Source: Pirellulales bacterium
GTDB lineage: Bacteria > Planctomycetota > Planctomycetia > Pirellulales > UBA1268
Direction of reading: 5' to 3'
NCBI GenBank assembly: GCA_016776925.1
Contig: JADHSL010000009.1
Location: forward strand, 1 to 64,000
Length of the DNA: 64,000 nt
Position numbers and translations under genes: made by a program. This document shows positions 55,342-64,000 of the stretch, one piece after another. A model generated the notes under the pieces. The model ran no database searches and was not told the DNA's origin. It worked only from the letters and a program-made list of their open reading frames with translations. Each line of letters starts with the position of its first letter. The stretch's first letter is position 1.

Positions 55342-55362
55342 CGGAGAGTGTAATCCTACTGA

Positions 55363-56496
55363 TTAGGCCGTGACGATTGCTTCGCCACTCTCCCAGAGAT
55401 GCCCGTTTCGATCCACACGGCGATATAGCGTGTCTCTTTCGATCGGTTCTCTTCCTGCTTCTCGAATTAGATTCTTAATTTTGTCTACAGTGAGGATTTC
55501 AGGTGTCTCGGCCCCGGCATCGTGGTAGATCAATTCATGCCGCACAGTACCGTCGATATCATCTGCACCGTATGCAAGTGCTGTTTGGGCCGTGCCCAAC
55601 CCCAGCATGATCCAATACGCTTTCATGTGGTCGAAGTTGTCGAGCACAAGCCGGCTTATAGCCATTGTTCTGAGGCTCATTGCAGCTGATGGCTTTGGGA
55701 TATGGGATAGTCGCGTGTTGTCTGGGTGGAAAGCCAGAGGGATAAAGGTTTGGAAACCACCAGTTTCATCTTGAAGGTCCCGCAAGCGAATTAAATGATC
55801 TGTGCGGTGGTAGGCATTTTCTAAACTTCCATAGAGCATTGTTGCGTTGGATCGTAAGCCTAAGGAATGTGCGATTCGATGAATCTCAAACCACTCTTTA
55901 GTGTCAGCTTTATGCTCACAAATTTTACTTCTTACTTCGGGATGAAAGATTTCAGCACCTCCACCCGGGAGACTTCCTAGCCCAGCCGACTTCATCTCAC
56001 TCAGAATATCCTTAATGGAACGCTTCGTAAGGTGGCAGAACCAATTGATTTCAACAGGCGTCCATGCTTTTAAATGAAGTGAGGGGTAAGTCTCGTGCAA
56101 GATTTGGATGATGTTGAGGTATGCATCGTACTTTTTTTGGTGATGCAATCCGCCAACGATATGCATTTCGGTACTCCCTGCATCAACAGCTTCCTGCCCT
56201 CGCTGAAGAATTTGTTCGTCTGTCATCCAGTAACCGCGATCGTCTCTTAAATCTGCCCGAAAAGCACAAAAAGAACAACGGTACACGCAAACATTCGTCG
56301 GATTAAGATGTGTGTTGATGTTGTAGTAGCCAGCATCTCCATTTTTTCGTTCCCGCACAAGGTTTGCGAGTTCACCAAGTTCATGAAGATCGACAGAATC
56401 ATCCCAAAGGCTCTCGGACTCTTTGGACGACAATCGCTCACCGCAGACTACTTTTTCACGAATTGAATCAAGTGATCGTTGCACTGCAGATATCAT
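55363..56496 (-). CDS. mqnE: Aminofutalosine synthase (radical SAM)
   Basis: HLNPTNVCVYRCSFCAFRAD, EMHIVGGLHHQKKYDAYLNII, GLGSLPGGGAEIFHPEVRSKIC, FIPLAFHPDNTRLSH. Confidence 0.92.
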   Translation of the reverse strand: MISAVQRSLDSIREKVVCGERLSSKESESLWDDSVDLHELGELANLVRERKNGDAGYYNINTHLNPTNVCVYRCSFCAFRADLRDDRGYWMTDEQILQRGQEAVDAGSTEMHIVGGLHHQKKYDAYLNIIQILHETYPSLHLKAWTPVEINWFCHLTKRSIKDILSEMKSAGLGSLPGGGAEIFHPEVRSKICEHKADTKEWFEIHRIAHSLGLRSNATMLYGSLENAYHRTDHLIRLRDLQDETGGFQTFIPLAFHPDNTRLSHIPKPSAAMSLRTMAISRLVLDNFDHMKAYWIMLGLGTAQTALAYGADDIDGTVRHELIYHDAGAETPEILTVDKIKNLIREAGREPIERDTLYRRVDRNGHLWESGEAIVTA

Positions 56497-56573
56497 GTGT
56501 GGATCCTCAGAATGGAATTCTCGCTGTAACTAAAGATAAAACCGCAAATGAGTAAAAAAAACAACCGAATAAA

Positions 56574-57506
56574 TTACGCCAACCAGAGATCGGCACTGAT
56601 TCCTGCGAGGAGGACAAGGCCAATCACGGCATTTACCGTGAAAAAGGCCTGATTTATACGAGAAAGGTCTCGTGAACTCACTAGAAGGTGTTCAACAACA
56701 AGCAGGACTGCAATCCCGCAGACGGTCGATGTGGTGTAGATGCCAACAAGAGGGGTTGTTTGTGGAAGTGCCAAGAGGGCCACAGTTGCCAGCAGATGAA
56801 AAAAACCGGAGATGTAAAGCGCCCCTTTTATGCCGAAGCGAGCGGGAAGGCTTTGTAGGTGTTCGTTGCTGTCAAATGCAGCATCTTGACACGCGTAAAT
56901 TGTGTCGAAGCCAGCAACCCAGGCAGTAACAGCTAAGGCCAGAACACATGCAGGGACGATGTCTGAAGGATTTGAAAGTACTGCAGGGCCACGGACGGCA
57001 ATCCAGGCAGCGAGTGGAGTCAGGCCAAGTGCTGTACCAAGCCAAACGTGCGCAAATGGTGTAAATCGTTTTGCATAGCTATATCCCAAGAGCCAGGCTA
57101 ACACTGGCAAGGAGAGAGTTGCTGGCAACCAGTTTGGAAGAAACAGCAAAGTTGATCCTATGAATAGAACTGATGATGAATAGACCAGTCTTTGAACGTC
57201 ACTCACGGAAAGGAGGCCTTTTGGCAGATGCCGATCCGCAGTGCGTGGGTTGCGGGCATCTATTTCCCTATCAACGAGGCGATTGAATGCCATTGCCGCC
57301 GTGCGGGCCGTAGCCATGCAGACAACGATACCAATCGCAAGTTTCAGCCAGTGGAATGCTGAGAGTTGTGGGTTCTCAGCTACTTCAATGCGGGCCGCAA
57401 TCATACCCGACATAATTGCGAAAGGCATCGCAAAAATTGTATGTGAGAATCGAACGAGCTCGAGGTACGAGCGAAGTGTCGCCGCCATAGATTTCAATGT
57501 CCCCAA
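56574..57506 (-). CDS. UbiA-family prenyltransferase (menaquinone pathway, MqnP-like)
   Basis: FSHTIFAMPFAIMSGMI, MAFNRLVDREIDARNPRTADRHLPKG, FDTIYACQDAAFDSNEHLQSLPARFG; polytopic. Confidence 0.9.
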   Translation of the reverse strand: MGTLKSMAATLRSYLELVRFSHTIFAMPFAIMSGMIAARIEVAENPQLSAFHWLKLAIGIVVCMATARTAAMAFNRLVDREIDARNPRTADRHLPKGLLSVSDVQRLVYSSSVLFIGSTLLFLPNWLPATLSLPVLAWLLGYSYAKRFTPFAHVWLGTALGLTPLAAWIAVRGPAVLSNPSDIVPACVLALAVTAWVAGFDTIYACQDAAFDSNEHLQSLPARFGIKGALYISGFFHLLATVALLALPQTTPLVGIYTTSTVCGIAVLLVVEHLLVSSRDLSRINQAFFTVNAVIGLVLLAGISADLWLA

Positions 57507-58105
57507 CGGCTGACAAGTTTGTTGGCAATGTTTAGTTGGTCACAAATACGAGCGACAACAAAATTGACAAGATCATCGATGGTTTTCGCATTGTGATAGA
57601 AGCCAGGCGAAGCGGGCAAGACGACGGCTCCGGCTTCATGAATGGACTGCATGTTTTTCAGTTGAGGGAGCGAAAGGGGGCTCTCTCGTGGCACGACAAT
57701 AAGTTTTCGGCGTTCCTTCAGATGCACCTCAGCTGCTCGGTGAATAAGGTTGTCACCCATTGCATGAGTAACAGCGGCGAGCGTACTTCCGCTACATGGG
57801 CAAATCACCATTGCGCTTGTCAGGAACGAACCACTCGCAATCGGTGCCATGAGGTTTTTGTAATGATGGTAGGTGAGGCGACCAGACTGGGGCGTCGCAG
57901 TTCCGAGGAATTGCTCAGTGGAAAAATCATCAAGACCGAGTGACTCGCCGAGCTCCTGCTCAAACACTGCTTTTCCCGAAGGACTCACTGATAGATGTAC
58001 GTCGCAGTTCGCATCAAGAAGCACGTGAAGGAGCCTGCGTGAATAAATCGCTCCTGAGGCACCGGTAACCCCTAATACGATAGGGTGGTGAGAAGTAGTG
58101 CTCAT
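57494..58105 (-). CDS. ubiX: UbiX-family flavin prenyltransferase
   Basis: VLGVTGASGAIYSRRLLHVLL, IASGSFLTSAMVICPCSGSTLAAVTHAMGDNLIHRAAEVHLKERRKLIVVPRESPLS. Confidence 0.92.
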   Translation of the reverse strand: MSTTSHHPIVLGVTGASGAIYSRRLLHVLLDANCDVHLSVSPSGKAVFEQELGESLGLDDFSTEQFLGTATPQSGRLTYHHYKNLMAPIASGSFLTSAMVICPCSGSTLAAVTHAMGDNLIHRAAEVHLKERRKLIVVPRESPLSLPQLKNMQSIHEAGAVVLPASPGFYHNAKTIDDLVNFVVARICDQLNIANKLVSRWGH

Positions 58106-58806
58106 GCGTCGGTAATCTCCTGCTGTGCAGAAACTTCTGTTTTTGTTGCGATTGAAAGCGTAGCTATTCCGAGCGTGAGAGGAAACTGATCAACACGGTC
58201 AAAGCCAGCTTTCTTTATAAGCGTAGCAAGAGCCTCGCCGGACGGAAACTCTTCGACGCTCTGGTTCAGGTAGGTGTAGGCGTCGGAATGGTTGTGGGCA
58301 ATCATGTTTCCAATTCTCGGCAGGACGTTCCGGAAATACCATAAATAGCTTTTTCGAATAAATAGATTTTTTGGTAATGAGAATTCAAGAATCGCCAGGC
58401 GGCCTCCCGGCTTGCATACACGAGCCATTTCAGCGAGGCCACGATCGGTCTCAGCAATGTTGCGTAATCCAAAAGCAACCGTCACAAGATCGAATGCTGC
58501 ATCCGGGAATGGCAGGTTCATGGCATCAGCTTCAATCCATTCAACGGGCACATTGCGTGCCGCAGACTTTTCGATTCCACGGTCAAGCATTGGTTTACAG
58601 AAATCACTACCGACCACACGGACCTGCGAAGATACTTTCGCGGCGTATGTCAGTGCCAGGTCACCTGTTCCGGTACACACATCTAATATGGCTCCTTCTG
58701 AAGGCGGGGCCGCACGCTTGACAGTTATTCTTCGCCACCACGTATCAATCCCGCCCGACAGCATTCGGTTGACAAAGTCGTACCGTGGGGCAATCTCAGC
58801 AAACAT
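58102..58806 (-). CDS. menG: Demethylmenaquinone methyltransferase (UbiE/MenG family)
   Basis: FAEIAPRYDFVNRMLSGGIDTWWRR, ILDVCTGTGDLALTYA, FDLVTVAFGLRNIAETDRGLAEMARVCKPGGRLAILEFS. Confidence 0.93.
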   Translation of the reverse strand: MFAEIAPRYDFVNRMLSGGIDTWWRRITVKRAAPPSEGAILDVCTGTGDLALTYAAKVSSQVRVVGSDFCKPMLDRGIEKSAARNVPVEWIEADAMNLPFPDAAFDLVTVAFGLRNIAETDRGLAEMARVCKPGGRLAILEFSLPKNLFIRKSYLWYFRNVLPRIGNMIAHNHSDAYTYLNQSVEEFPSGEALATLIKKAGFDRVDQFPLTLGIATLSIATKTEVSAQQEITDA

Positions 58807-58892
58807 CCCTTGGACTTTACCACCGCTCTTGTCAACACTTTGGATTGCTTGGCTCGTAATAGCATCACCTCCGCAGGTAGGATGTTGGAATT

Positions 58893-59753
58893 GTGTCCAG
58901 CAGACTCGTTACCGATTTGGTCAAATCAACCAGCATGAACAATAAAGCAGGCCACTCAAAACAGACCATTCGGTGGTATACCCATTGCCTCCCAGATGAT
59001 ATGCCCCGAGAGTCGGTAGCGGGAGGCATTGCGATTATTGTCGATGTTCTGAGGGCATCTACAACGATTGTGACAGCTCTTGAAGCGGGAGCGGTCTTTG
59101 TGAAACCGGTGGTCGAAGTCGAAGAGGCTCGTCGCCTAAGAAGCAGTTCTGATGAGTCTTGCCTTCTCGGTGGAGAACGCGAGGGTGTTCAGATTCCTGG
59201 TTTTGATCTCGGAAATTCACCGGCTGAATATTGCCGTTCGGTTGTCAAAGGTCGTGGCATTTTTATGACAACGACGAATGGAACGCTTGCGATTGAGCGA
59301 TGTTTCGAAGCGGAGGCGGTTCTTGTCGGGAGTTTTTTGAATCGAATCTCTGTCGCAAGGGAGGCTGTTCGTCTGGCGTCGGACCGAGATGTTGACGCAA
59401 TTCATCTCGTATGTGCCGGGACGAATGGTCACGAAACAGAAGAAGATTTTCTTGGTGCAGGAGCGATCATTCATGCGGGCTTGTCAGAATCAGGGAGAGA
59501 CCATTTGCTCGATTCAAAAAGCAAAAAGGCGTCATCAGAGTTTTTTCGTATAGTGAATGGTTCGAATGATACTCAGAGTCAGCTCGTTGCGAGTTTTCGT
59601 CAGTCGCTGGGTGGAAGAAATTTAATAGAGCTAGGGATGGATTCCGACCTTGTTCTTGCGGCAGCTATGGATCAATGCTGCCTCGTGCCGTACCTGTGCC
59701 CGAAGACTGGCCGCCTTGTGTCGTTTGATGCCCTGCAGTGCATCAGGAAATAA
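58893..59753 (+). CDS. comB: 2-phosphosulfolactate phosphatase family (ComB)
   Basis: GIAIIVDVLRASTTIVTALEAGAVFVKPVVEVEEARRL, LLGGEREGVQIPGFDLGNSPAEY, FMTTTNGTLAIERC. Confidence 0.88.
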   Translation: MSSRLVTDLVKSTSMNNKAGHSKQTIRWYTHCLPDDMPRESVAGGIAIIVDVLRASTTIVTALEAGAVFVKPVVEVEEARRLRSSSDESCLLGGEREGVQIPGFDLGNSPAEYCRSVVKGRGIFMTTTNGTLAIERCFEAEAVLVGSFLNRISVAREAVRLASDRDVDAIHLVCAGTNGHETEEDFLGAGAIIHAGLSESGRDHLLDSKSKKASSEFFRIVNGSNDTQSQLVASFRQSLGGRNLIELGMDSDLVLAAAMDQCCLVPYLCPKTGRLVSFDALQCIRK

Positions 59754-59869
59754 GTGGCACTGGGATCCTGAGGTTCTCGGTAGACCCGCCTTCGGTTTGA
59801 TCACTACACTCTTATGGAAATAATGCTCTTAATTGTTTGTCCCTTAACAAAGAAGTCGCCAGTACATTT

Positions 59870-61516
59870 ATGTCAAAGCCTGTTGACCAGTCACGGATGG
59901 ATCGAATTGTTTCACTTGCGAAGCGACGTGGCTTCATATTTCAATCAAGTGAGATTTACGGTGGGTTAAATGGATTTTGGGATTATGGGCCGCTAGGAGT
60001 GGCGCTGAAGCGGAATCTCAAAGAGTGTTGGTGGCAGGACATGGTCGCCGGTCACGATGAGTTGATGACCCTCGCAGGAGCTCCCTCTTCATATGAGATG
60101 ACGGGTCTCGACTGTACGATCATCATGCATCCTCAGGTCTGGAAGTGTTCGGGGCACTTTGATCTGTTTCACGATTGGATGGTTGACTGTCGTGAGTCGA
60201 AGCGACGCTTTCGCTACGATCATCTTCACGGCAGATGGGCCATGTATCGCAATGCAAAAGTTTTTATTACGACAGATGTGTCCGGAGATGATGCAGAACC
60301 TGATCTTATCGCGAAAGCACAAAAGTTTTTTAAGTTACGGGCGAAGCAGATAGGAGACATTGAATGGTCTGGGGAGTTGGTGGCCCTCGCCGGAACGTCT
60401 CCCGATGATTCGATACCCCTCTGTGAGGCAGTTGCTCCTGACGCCAGTGAGAAGGGGACGCTTACCGAACCGCGCGAGTTCAATCTCATGTTTGAAACTC
60501 GTATCGGAGCGCTCGCTGGTGATGATGACGACCGCGCTTTTCTTCGACCAGAAACGGCTCAGGGTATATTTCTGAACTTCAAGAATGTGCTCGACACGTC
60601 GCGAGTGCGCGTGCCCTTCGGGATCGGCCAAATTGGTAAGAGTTTTCGAAATGAGATTACTCCCAGGAATTTCACATTTCGTTCGCGCGAATTTGAACAG
60701 ATGGAAATTGAGTTTTTCTGTCGACCGGATGATTCTCGGAAGTGGTATCAGTTCTGGAGAGATCGCCGTTGGCAGTGGTACCTGAACCTTGGGCTCACAG
60801 AAGGCCGCCTGCAACTGCGAGAACATCATGAAGCAGAGTTAGCACACTATTCATGTGGAACGGCTGATATTGAGTATGCCTTCCCGTTCCTTGCCGATGG
60901 CGAATACGGAGAGCTTGAAGGCATTGCTCATCGAGGTGACTTTGACCTTCGTAGTCACATGGAGGGCAAGCTTGTTCGTGAAGATGGAAAACTGGTTCTT
61001 GAAACTGACTCCAATGGAAAACCAAAGCACCGGGGAAGTGGCCGTGACCTTTCCTACTTTGATGATGTGACCCGGGAGCGTTTTGTGCCGCACGTTATTG
61101 AGCCATCAGCAGGTGCGGATCGAGCAGTTCTGGCTTTTCTCTGCGATGCCTACCATGAAGATAATGTGCCTGATGAAAAAGGAAATCCGCGGGAGCGAAC
61201 AGTGCTCAAATTACACCCACGGCTCGCCCCTCTGAAAGCAGCGATTCTTCCTCTTGTGAAGAAAGATGGCATGCCAGAAGTGGCAGCTGATTTGTACAAG
61301 AAGATCAAGAAACGCATGCCGTGCATGTACGACGCGAAAGGATCAGTAGGCCGCCGCTATGCTCGGCAAGACGAGGCTGGCACGCCGTGGTGCATCACGA
61401 TCGATGGGCAAACAATGAAGGATCAGACGGTTACACTTCGTGATCGAGACTCCCTCAACCAAGAGCGTGTGCCAATTGAAGAATGTGCTGAACTCTTAAC
61501 GGAACGCCTCTTATGA
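59870..61516 (+). CDS. glyS: Glycyl-tRNA synthetase, single-chain dimeric type
   Basis: RRGFIFQSSEIYGGLNGFWDYGPLGVALKRNLKECWW, FNLMFETRIGAL, FLRPETAQGIFLNFKNVLDTSRVRVPFGIGQIGKSFRNEITPRNFTFRSREFEQMEIEFF, DEAGTPWCITID. Confidence 0.96.
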   Translation: MSKPVDQSRMDRIVSLAKRRGFIFQSSEIYGGLNGFWDYGPLGVALKRNLKECWWQDMVAGHDELMTLAGAPSSYEMTGLDCTIIMHPQVWKCSGHFDLFHDWMVDCRESKRRFRYDHLHGRWAMYRNAKVFITTDVSGDDAEPDLIAKAQKFFKLRAKQIGDIEWSGELVALAGTSPDDSIPLCEAVAPDASEKGTLTEPREFNLMFETRIGALAGDDDDRAFLRPETAQGIFLNFKNVLDTSRVRVPFGIGQIGKSFRNEITPRNFTFRSREFEQMEIEFFCRPDDSRKWYQFWRDRRWQWYLNLGLTEGRLQLREHHEAELAHYSCGTADIEYAFPFLADGEYGELEGIAHRGDFDLRSHMEGKLVREDGKLVLETDSNGKPKHRGSGRDLSYFDDVTRERFVPHVIEPSAGADRAVLAFLCDAYHEDNVPDEKGNPRERTVLKLHPRLAPLKAAILPLVKKDGMPEVAADLYKKIKKRMPCMYDAKGSVGRRYARQDEAGTPWCITIDGQTMKDQTVTLRDRDSLNQERVPIEECAELLTERLL

Positions 61517-62358
61517 AGCCTGCCATTTCTACCGTCTGTTCACTCAATGCACCGCTGGAGACAATTCTGGAGGAGTATTCGGCAGGGCAGTGCCATTTTA
61601 TTGAAGTCTGGTTGGGGCATGCAGAACAGTATCTCGATGGAAAGCCCGTGGAAGCACTCAGTGAACTTTTTGTTCAGCACGGCTGCGATCCTGTAGCGGC
61701 TACTTTTCAGGGAGGGTTATTAACAAGCCAGGGCGATGCGCGTCGGGAGCACTGGGCCCACTTTGAGAAGCGTCTCGCACTCTGCTCAGCAGTGTCCATA
61801 CCCACACTAGTTCTCGCTGGAGATGTTCATGGGCCACTCGGACCTGAGGATTTAGGACGACTTTCGGCAAGCCTCGTTGAAGCCGCAAGGCGAGCGGGTG
61901 ACGCTGGCGTGAGGCTTGCTCTGGAATTCGATGCACGAGCTACTTTTCCGAATAACTTGCAGTCTGCGGTTGCACTTATCGAAGATGTCGGGTTGCCGTC
62001 CCTCGGTATTTGTCTGGACTGGTTCCACTTTTCCGTGGGGCCGAGCAAACTCATTGATTTGCATCTTCTCACGCCAGAGATAGTCGCACTCGTTCAGTTA
62101 TCTGATATCGCAGATGTCCCAAGAGAAATGGCAAGTGATGCGGATAGAATCCTGCCAGCGGAGGGAAATTCACCACCGCAACAACTGATAGCACATCTCG
62201 AGGCGATGCAGTACGACGGTCCAATTTCAATTGAACTTCAGAATCCTCAATTATGGCAGGTTCCTCCTCGGCAGTTTGGCGAAATCGCAATCACTTCTCT
62301 GCGGAAGCTGCTTGGTCAAGCGGCGATGGTGGCGACAGATGACCATCAAGCCGAATGA
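61513..62358 (+). CDS. Sugar phosphate isomerase/epimerase-like TIM barrel protein
   Basis: AARRAGDAGVRLALEFDARATFPNNLQSAVALIEDVGLPSLGICLDWFHFSVGPSK, VALVQLSDIADVPRE; ATGA overlap with glyS. Confidence 0.8.
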   Translation: MKPAISTVCSLNAPLETILEEYSAGQCHFIEVWLGHAEQYLDGKPVEALSELFVQHGCDPVAATFQGGLLTSQGDARREHWAHFEKRLALCSAVSIPTLVLAGDVHGPLGPEDLGRLSASLVEAARRAGDAGVRLALEFDARATFPNNLQSAVALIEDVGLPSLGICLDWFHFSVGPSKLIDLHLLTPEIVALVQLSDIADVPREMASDADRILPAEGNSPPQQLIAHLEAMQYDGPISIELQNPQLWQVPPRQFGEIAITSLRKLLGQAAMVATDDHQAE

Positions 62359-63004
62359 TTTTTCTGGGTTCTACATGTTCGGTCAAATTGTTTGAATGGG
62401 CCTCGATCGTGTCGATTGGTCGCAGCTGATCATCTTCAAAGTCATTGGGTAGAAGATTGAAATGTCTGGCTGATGTGAGAGTTTCAATCATTTCCAGGCA
62501 GTAGCCTTGATGAGTTACCCAAAGTGCTGGATCGTATTTCTGCAGATCGATTGATACCGAGTACGTTCGAAGGGTCTTGGATCGTTTCAGTACATACTGC
62601 GGAAAGAATGAAATAGAGAGCTCTCGGAGAGTTCGGTAGATTGGATCTCGGTATCGCAAAAATGGGCTGTTGCTTTTTGAAATTGCTCCCCAATACTGCC
62701 CTCGACGAAACAGGGCGACAACATGATCAACGTCAGCCGCAGACGCCCCCATATCCATAAGAAGGGGCTGACGTCCTGCCATCCAAAGGGCGCATGCCCC
62801 GACAAATGCGCCTTCAACACAATGGGCCTGTCGGAGCCTCAGTACTTCAGAAACGGAGCGAGCAGTGTCTCCGTCTGGCTCGGTATTCCACGGTATCGTA
62901 TTGATAAAGTCCTGAATGAGTTCAGGAATGCGTAATTCGGCTAAGGTAAGCGCGGCCTCTTTCGAGAGGCCAAGTTTCTCGCCAACTTTCACCGCCTTTT
63001 GCAT
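62291..63004 (-). CDS. Conserved-type hypothetical protein, transglutaminase-like Cys/His arrangement possible
   Basis: LRQAHCVEGAFVGACALWMAGRQPLLMDMGASAADVDHVVALFRRGQYWGAISKSNSPFLRYRDPIYRTLRELSISFFPQY. Confidence 0.65.
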   Translation of the reverse strand: MQKAVKVGEKLGLSKEAALTLAELRIPELIQDFINTIPWNTEPDGDTARSVSEVLRLRQAHCVEGAFVGACALWMAGRQPLLMDMGASAADVDHVVALFRRGQYWGAISKSNSPFLRYRDPIYRTLRELSISFFPQYVLKRSKTLRTYSVSIDLQKYDPALWVTHQGYCLEMIETLTSARHFNLLPNDFEDDQLRPIDTIEAHSNNLTEHVEPRKIIRLDGHLSPPSPLDQAASAEK

Positions 63005-63242
63005 TACGCTCGCTTCCAGATCGTTTCATGGGTCTTGGAAAATTCTTGGGGGAAACCCTAGTCTTGGCTCTAAAAATAACGAATCTGGCAATTTCCGTCC
63101 AAATTAAACACCAGGTGTTTTCTGCTTGAGAACACGCTCTGGGTCGCCGTAACGAGAACAGAGGGTATCCTCGTGGTAGTCAGATCATGTGTACGACACG
63201 GTTTGGCTTGGGATTTTTAGGATTCGACGGAGCAGATAACAC

Positions 63243-64000
63243 GTGTCAATTGAGAATAGATCAAGTCCGCCAGGTGATATTCGTCGCATCGATCTCCATA
63301 CCCCTGGTGGTCGGGATGAACTGGAATCTCTTCGTAAGACATTAGTTTCTCAGGGGGACCTCGTTTCACCTGCGGGAAGACAGCGAACAATCGATGTCTT
63401 TGGAGAACCGCTTTCACCAAGACAAGTCGTTGAAAAAATCTGTGAAGACGTAAAGCGAGAAGGACTTGCTGCGGTACTGGATTACACCAAACGCATTGAT
63501 CACGCGAATGTCACCGCAGAGACCTTCCGGGTTCCACTCGAAACTCTTGAAAAAGCCCATCAGAGCGTAGCACCAGAATTTCTTGCAGCGATAAGAAGAG
63601 TCCGCCAGCGAGTCGAACATTTCCAGAAGAAGATTTTGCCATCAGATGTATGCGTTCCACTAGATGGTGGAGGGAGCCTGCGGCAGCGATACCTCCCACT
63701 TGATCGTGTTGGTGTATGTGTGCCTGGTGGTGCAGCAGCATATCCATCAACACTTCTTATGACTGTGGTGCCAGCTCAGGTAGCCGGTGTTCCTGAAATT
63801 GTTGTTGTTGCTCCACCAACAAAGTTTGGCTCGGAAAATGAGCATGTGCTTGCGACGTGCCATGAATTGGGTGTGTCTACTGTTCTTCGGGTAGGCGGAG
63901 CTCAGGCGGTTGCTGCAATGGCCTATGGTGTCGAAAGTCTTCAGCGAGTTGATATTGTCGTTGGCCCAGGGAATCTATTTGTTGCTTTAGCGAAAGAATT
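63243..64000 (+). CDS. hisD: Histidinol dehydrogenase, 3'-truncated by window edge
   Basis: GTG-start frame reads VSIENRSSPPGDIRRIDLHTPGGRDELESLRK...RYLPLDRVGVCVPGGAAAYPSTLLMTVVPAQVAGVPEIVVVAPPT...VLRVGGAQAVAAMAYGVESLQRVDIVVGPGN; absent from the ORF track. Confidence 0.93.
   Translation, partial: MSIENRSSPPGDIRRIDLHTPGGRDELESLRKTLVSQGDLVSPAGRQRTIDVFGEPLSPRQVVEKICEDVKREGLAAVLDYTKRIDHANVTAETFRVPLETLEKAHQSVAPEFLAAIRRVRQRVEHFQKKILPSDVCVPLDGGGSLRQRYLPLDRVGVCVPGGAAAYPSTLLMTVVPAQVAGVPEIVVVAPPTKFGSENEHVLATCHELGVSTVLRVGGAQAVAAMAYGVESLQRVDIVVGPGNLFVALAKE

Overview
The window looks like ordinary-density planctomycete (Pirellulales-like) chromosome. This lineage call is inferred from the gene families: a DUF1559-type pseudopilin, a Ser/Thr kinase with an N-terminal helical region, HEAT and PQQ-repeat secreted proteins, and a 23S-5S rRNA block with no adjacent 16S. 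I identify about 46 probable protein genes, one tRNA-Cys(GCA), and a 23S-5S rRNA locus with a strong terminator. Two edge-truncated genes are absent from the ORF track: a QPTA-repeat protein at 1-430 (-) and hisD at 63243-64000 (+). Recognisable systems include a short SecA paralog, queG/dus, zwf-SDR-gnd, gadB, leuCD, bioB, ribE/rsmA, eno, nadD, priA/rnhA/recG, a futalosine-type menaquinone block (mqnE-ubiA-ubiX-menG), comB and a single-chain glyS. The most interesting item is a 1140-aa trifunctional protein at 36915-40337 (-). It fuses a fatty acyl-AMP ligase, an acyl carrier protein and a PLP alpha-oxoamine synthase, and a hotdog thioesterase gene lies next to it. It may be a one-polypeptide route to an amino-ketone lipid base. 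Secondary items are a CXXCH sensor kinase, a degenerate receiver protein, a structured candidate leader upstream of bioB, and the 23S processing stem. I saw no CRISPR array, transposon, integrase or prophage. All family calls come from motif reading; no database search was run.
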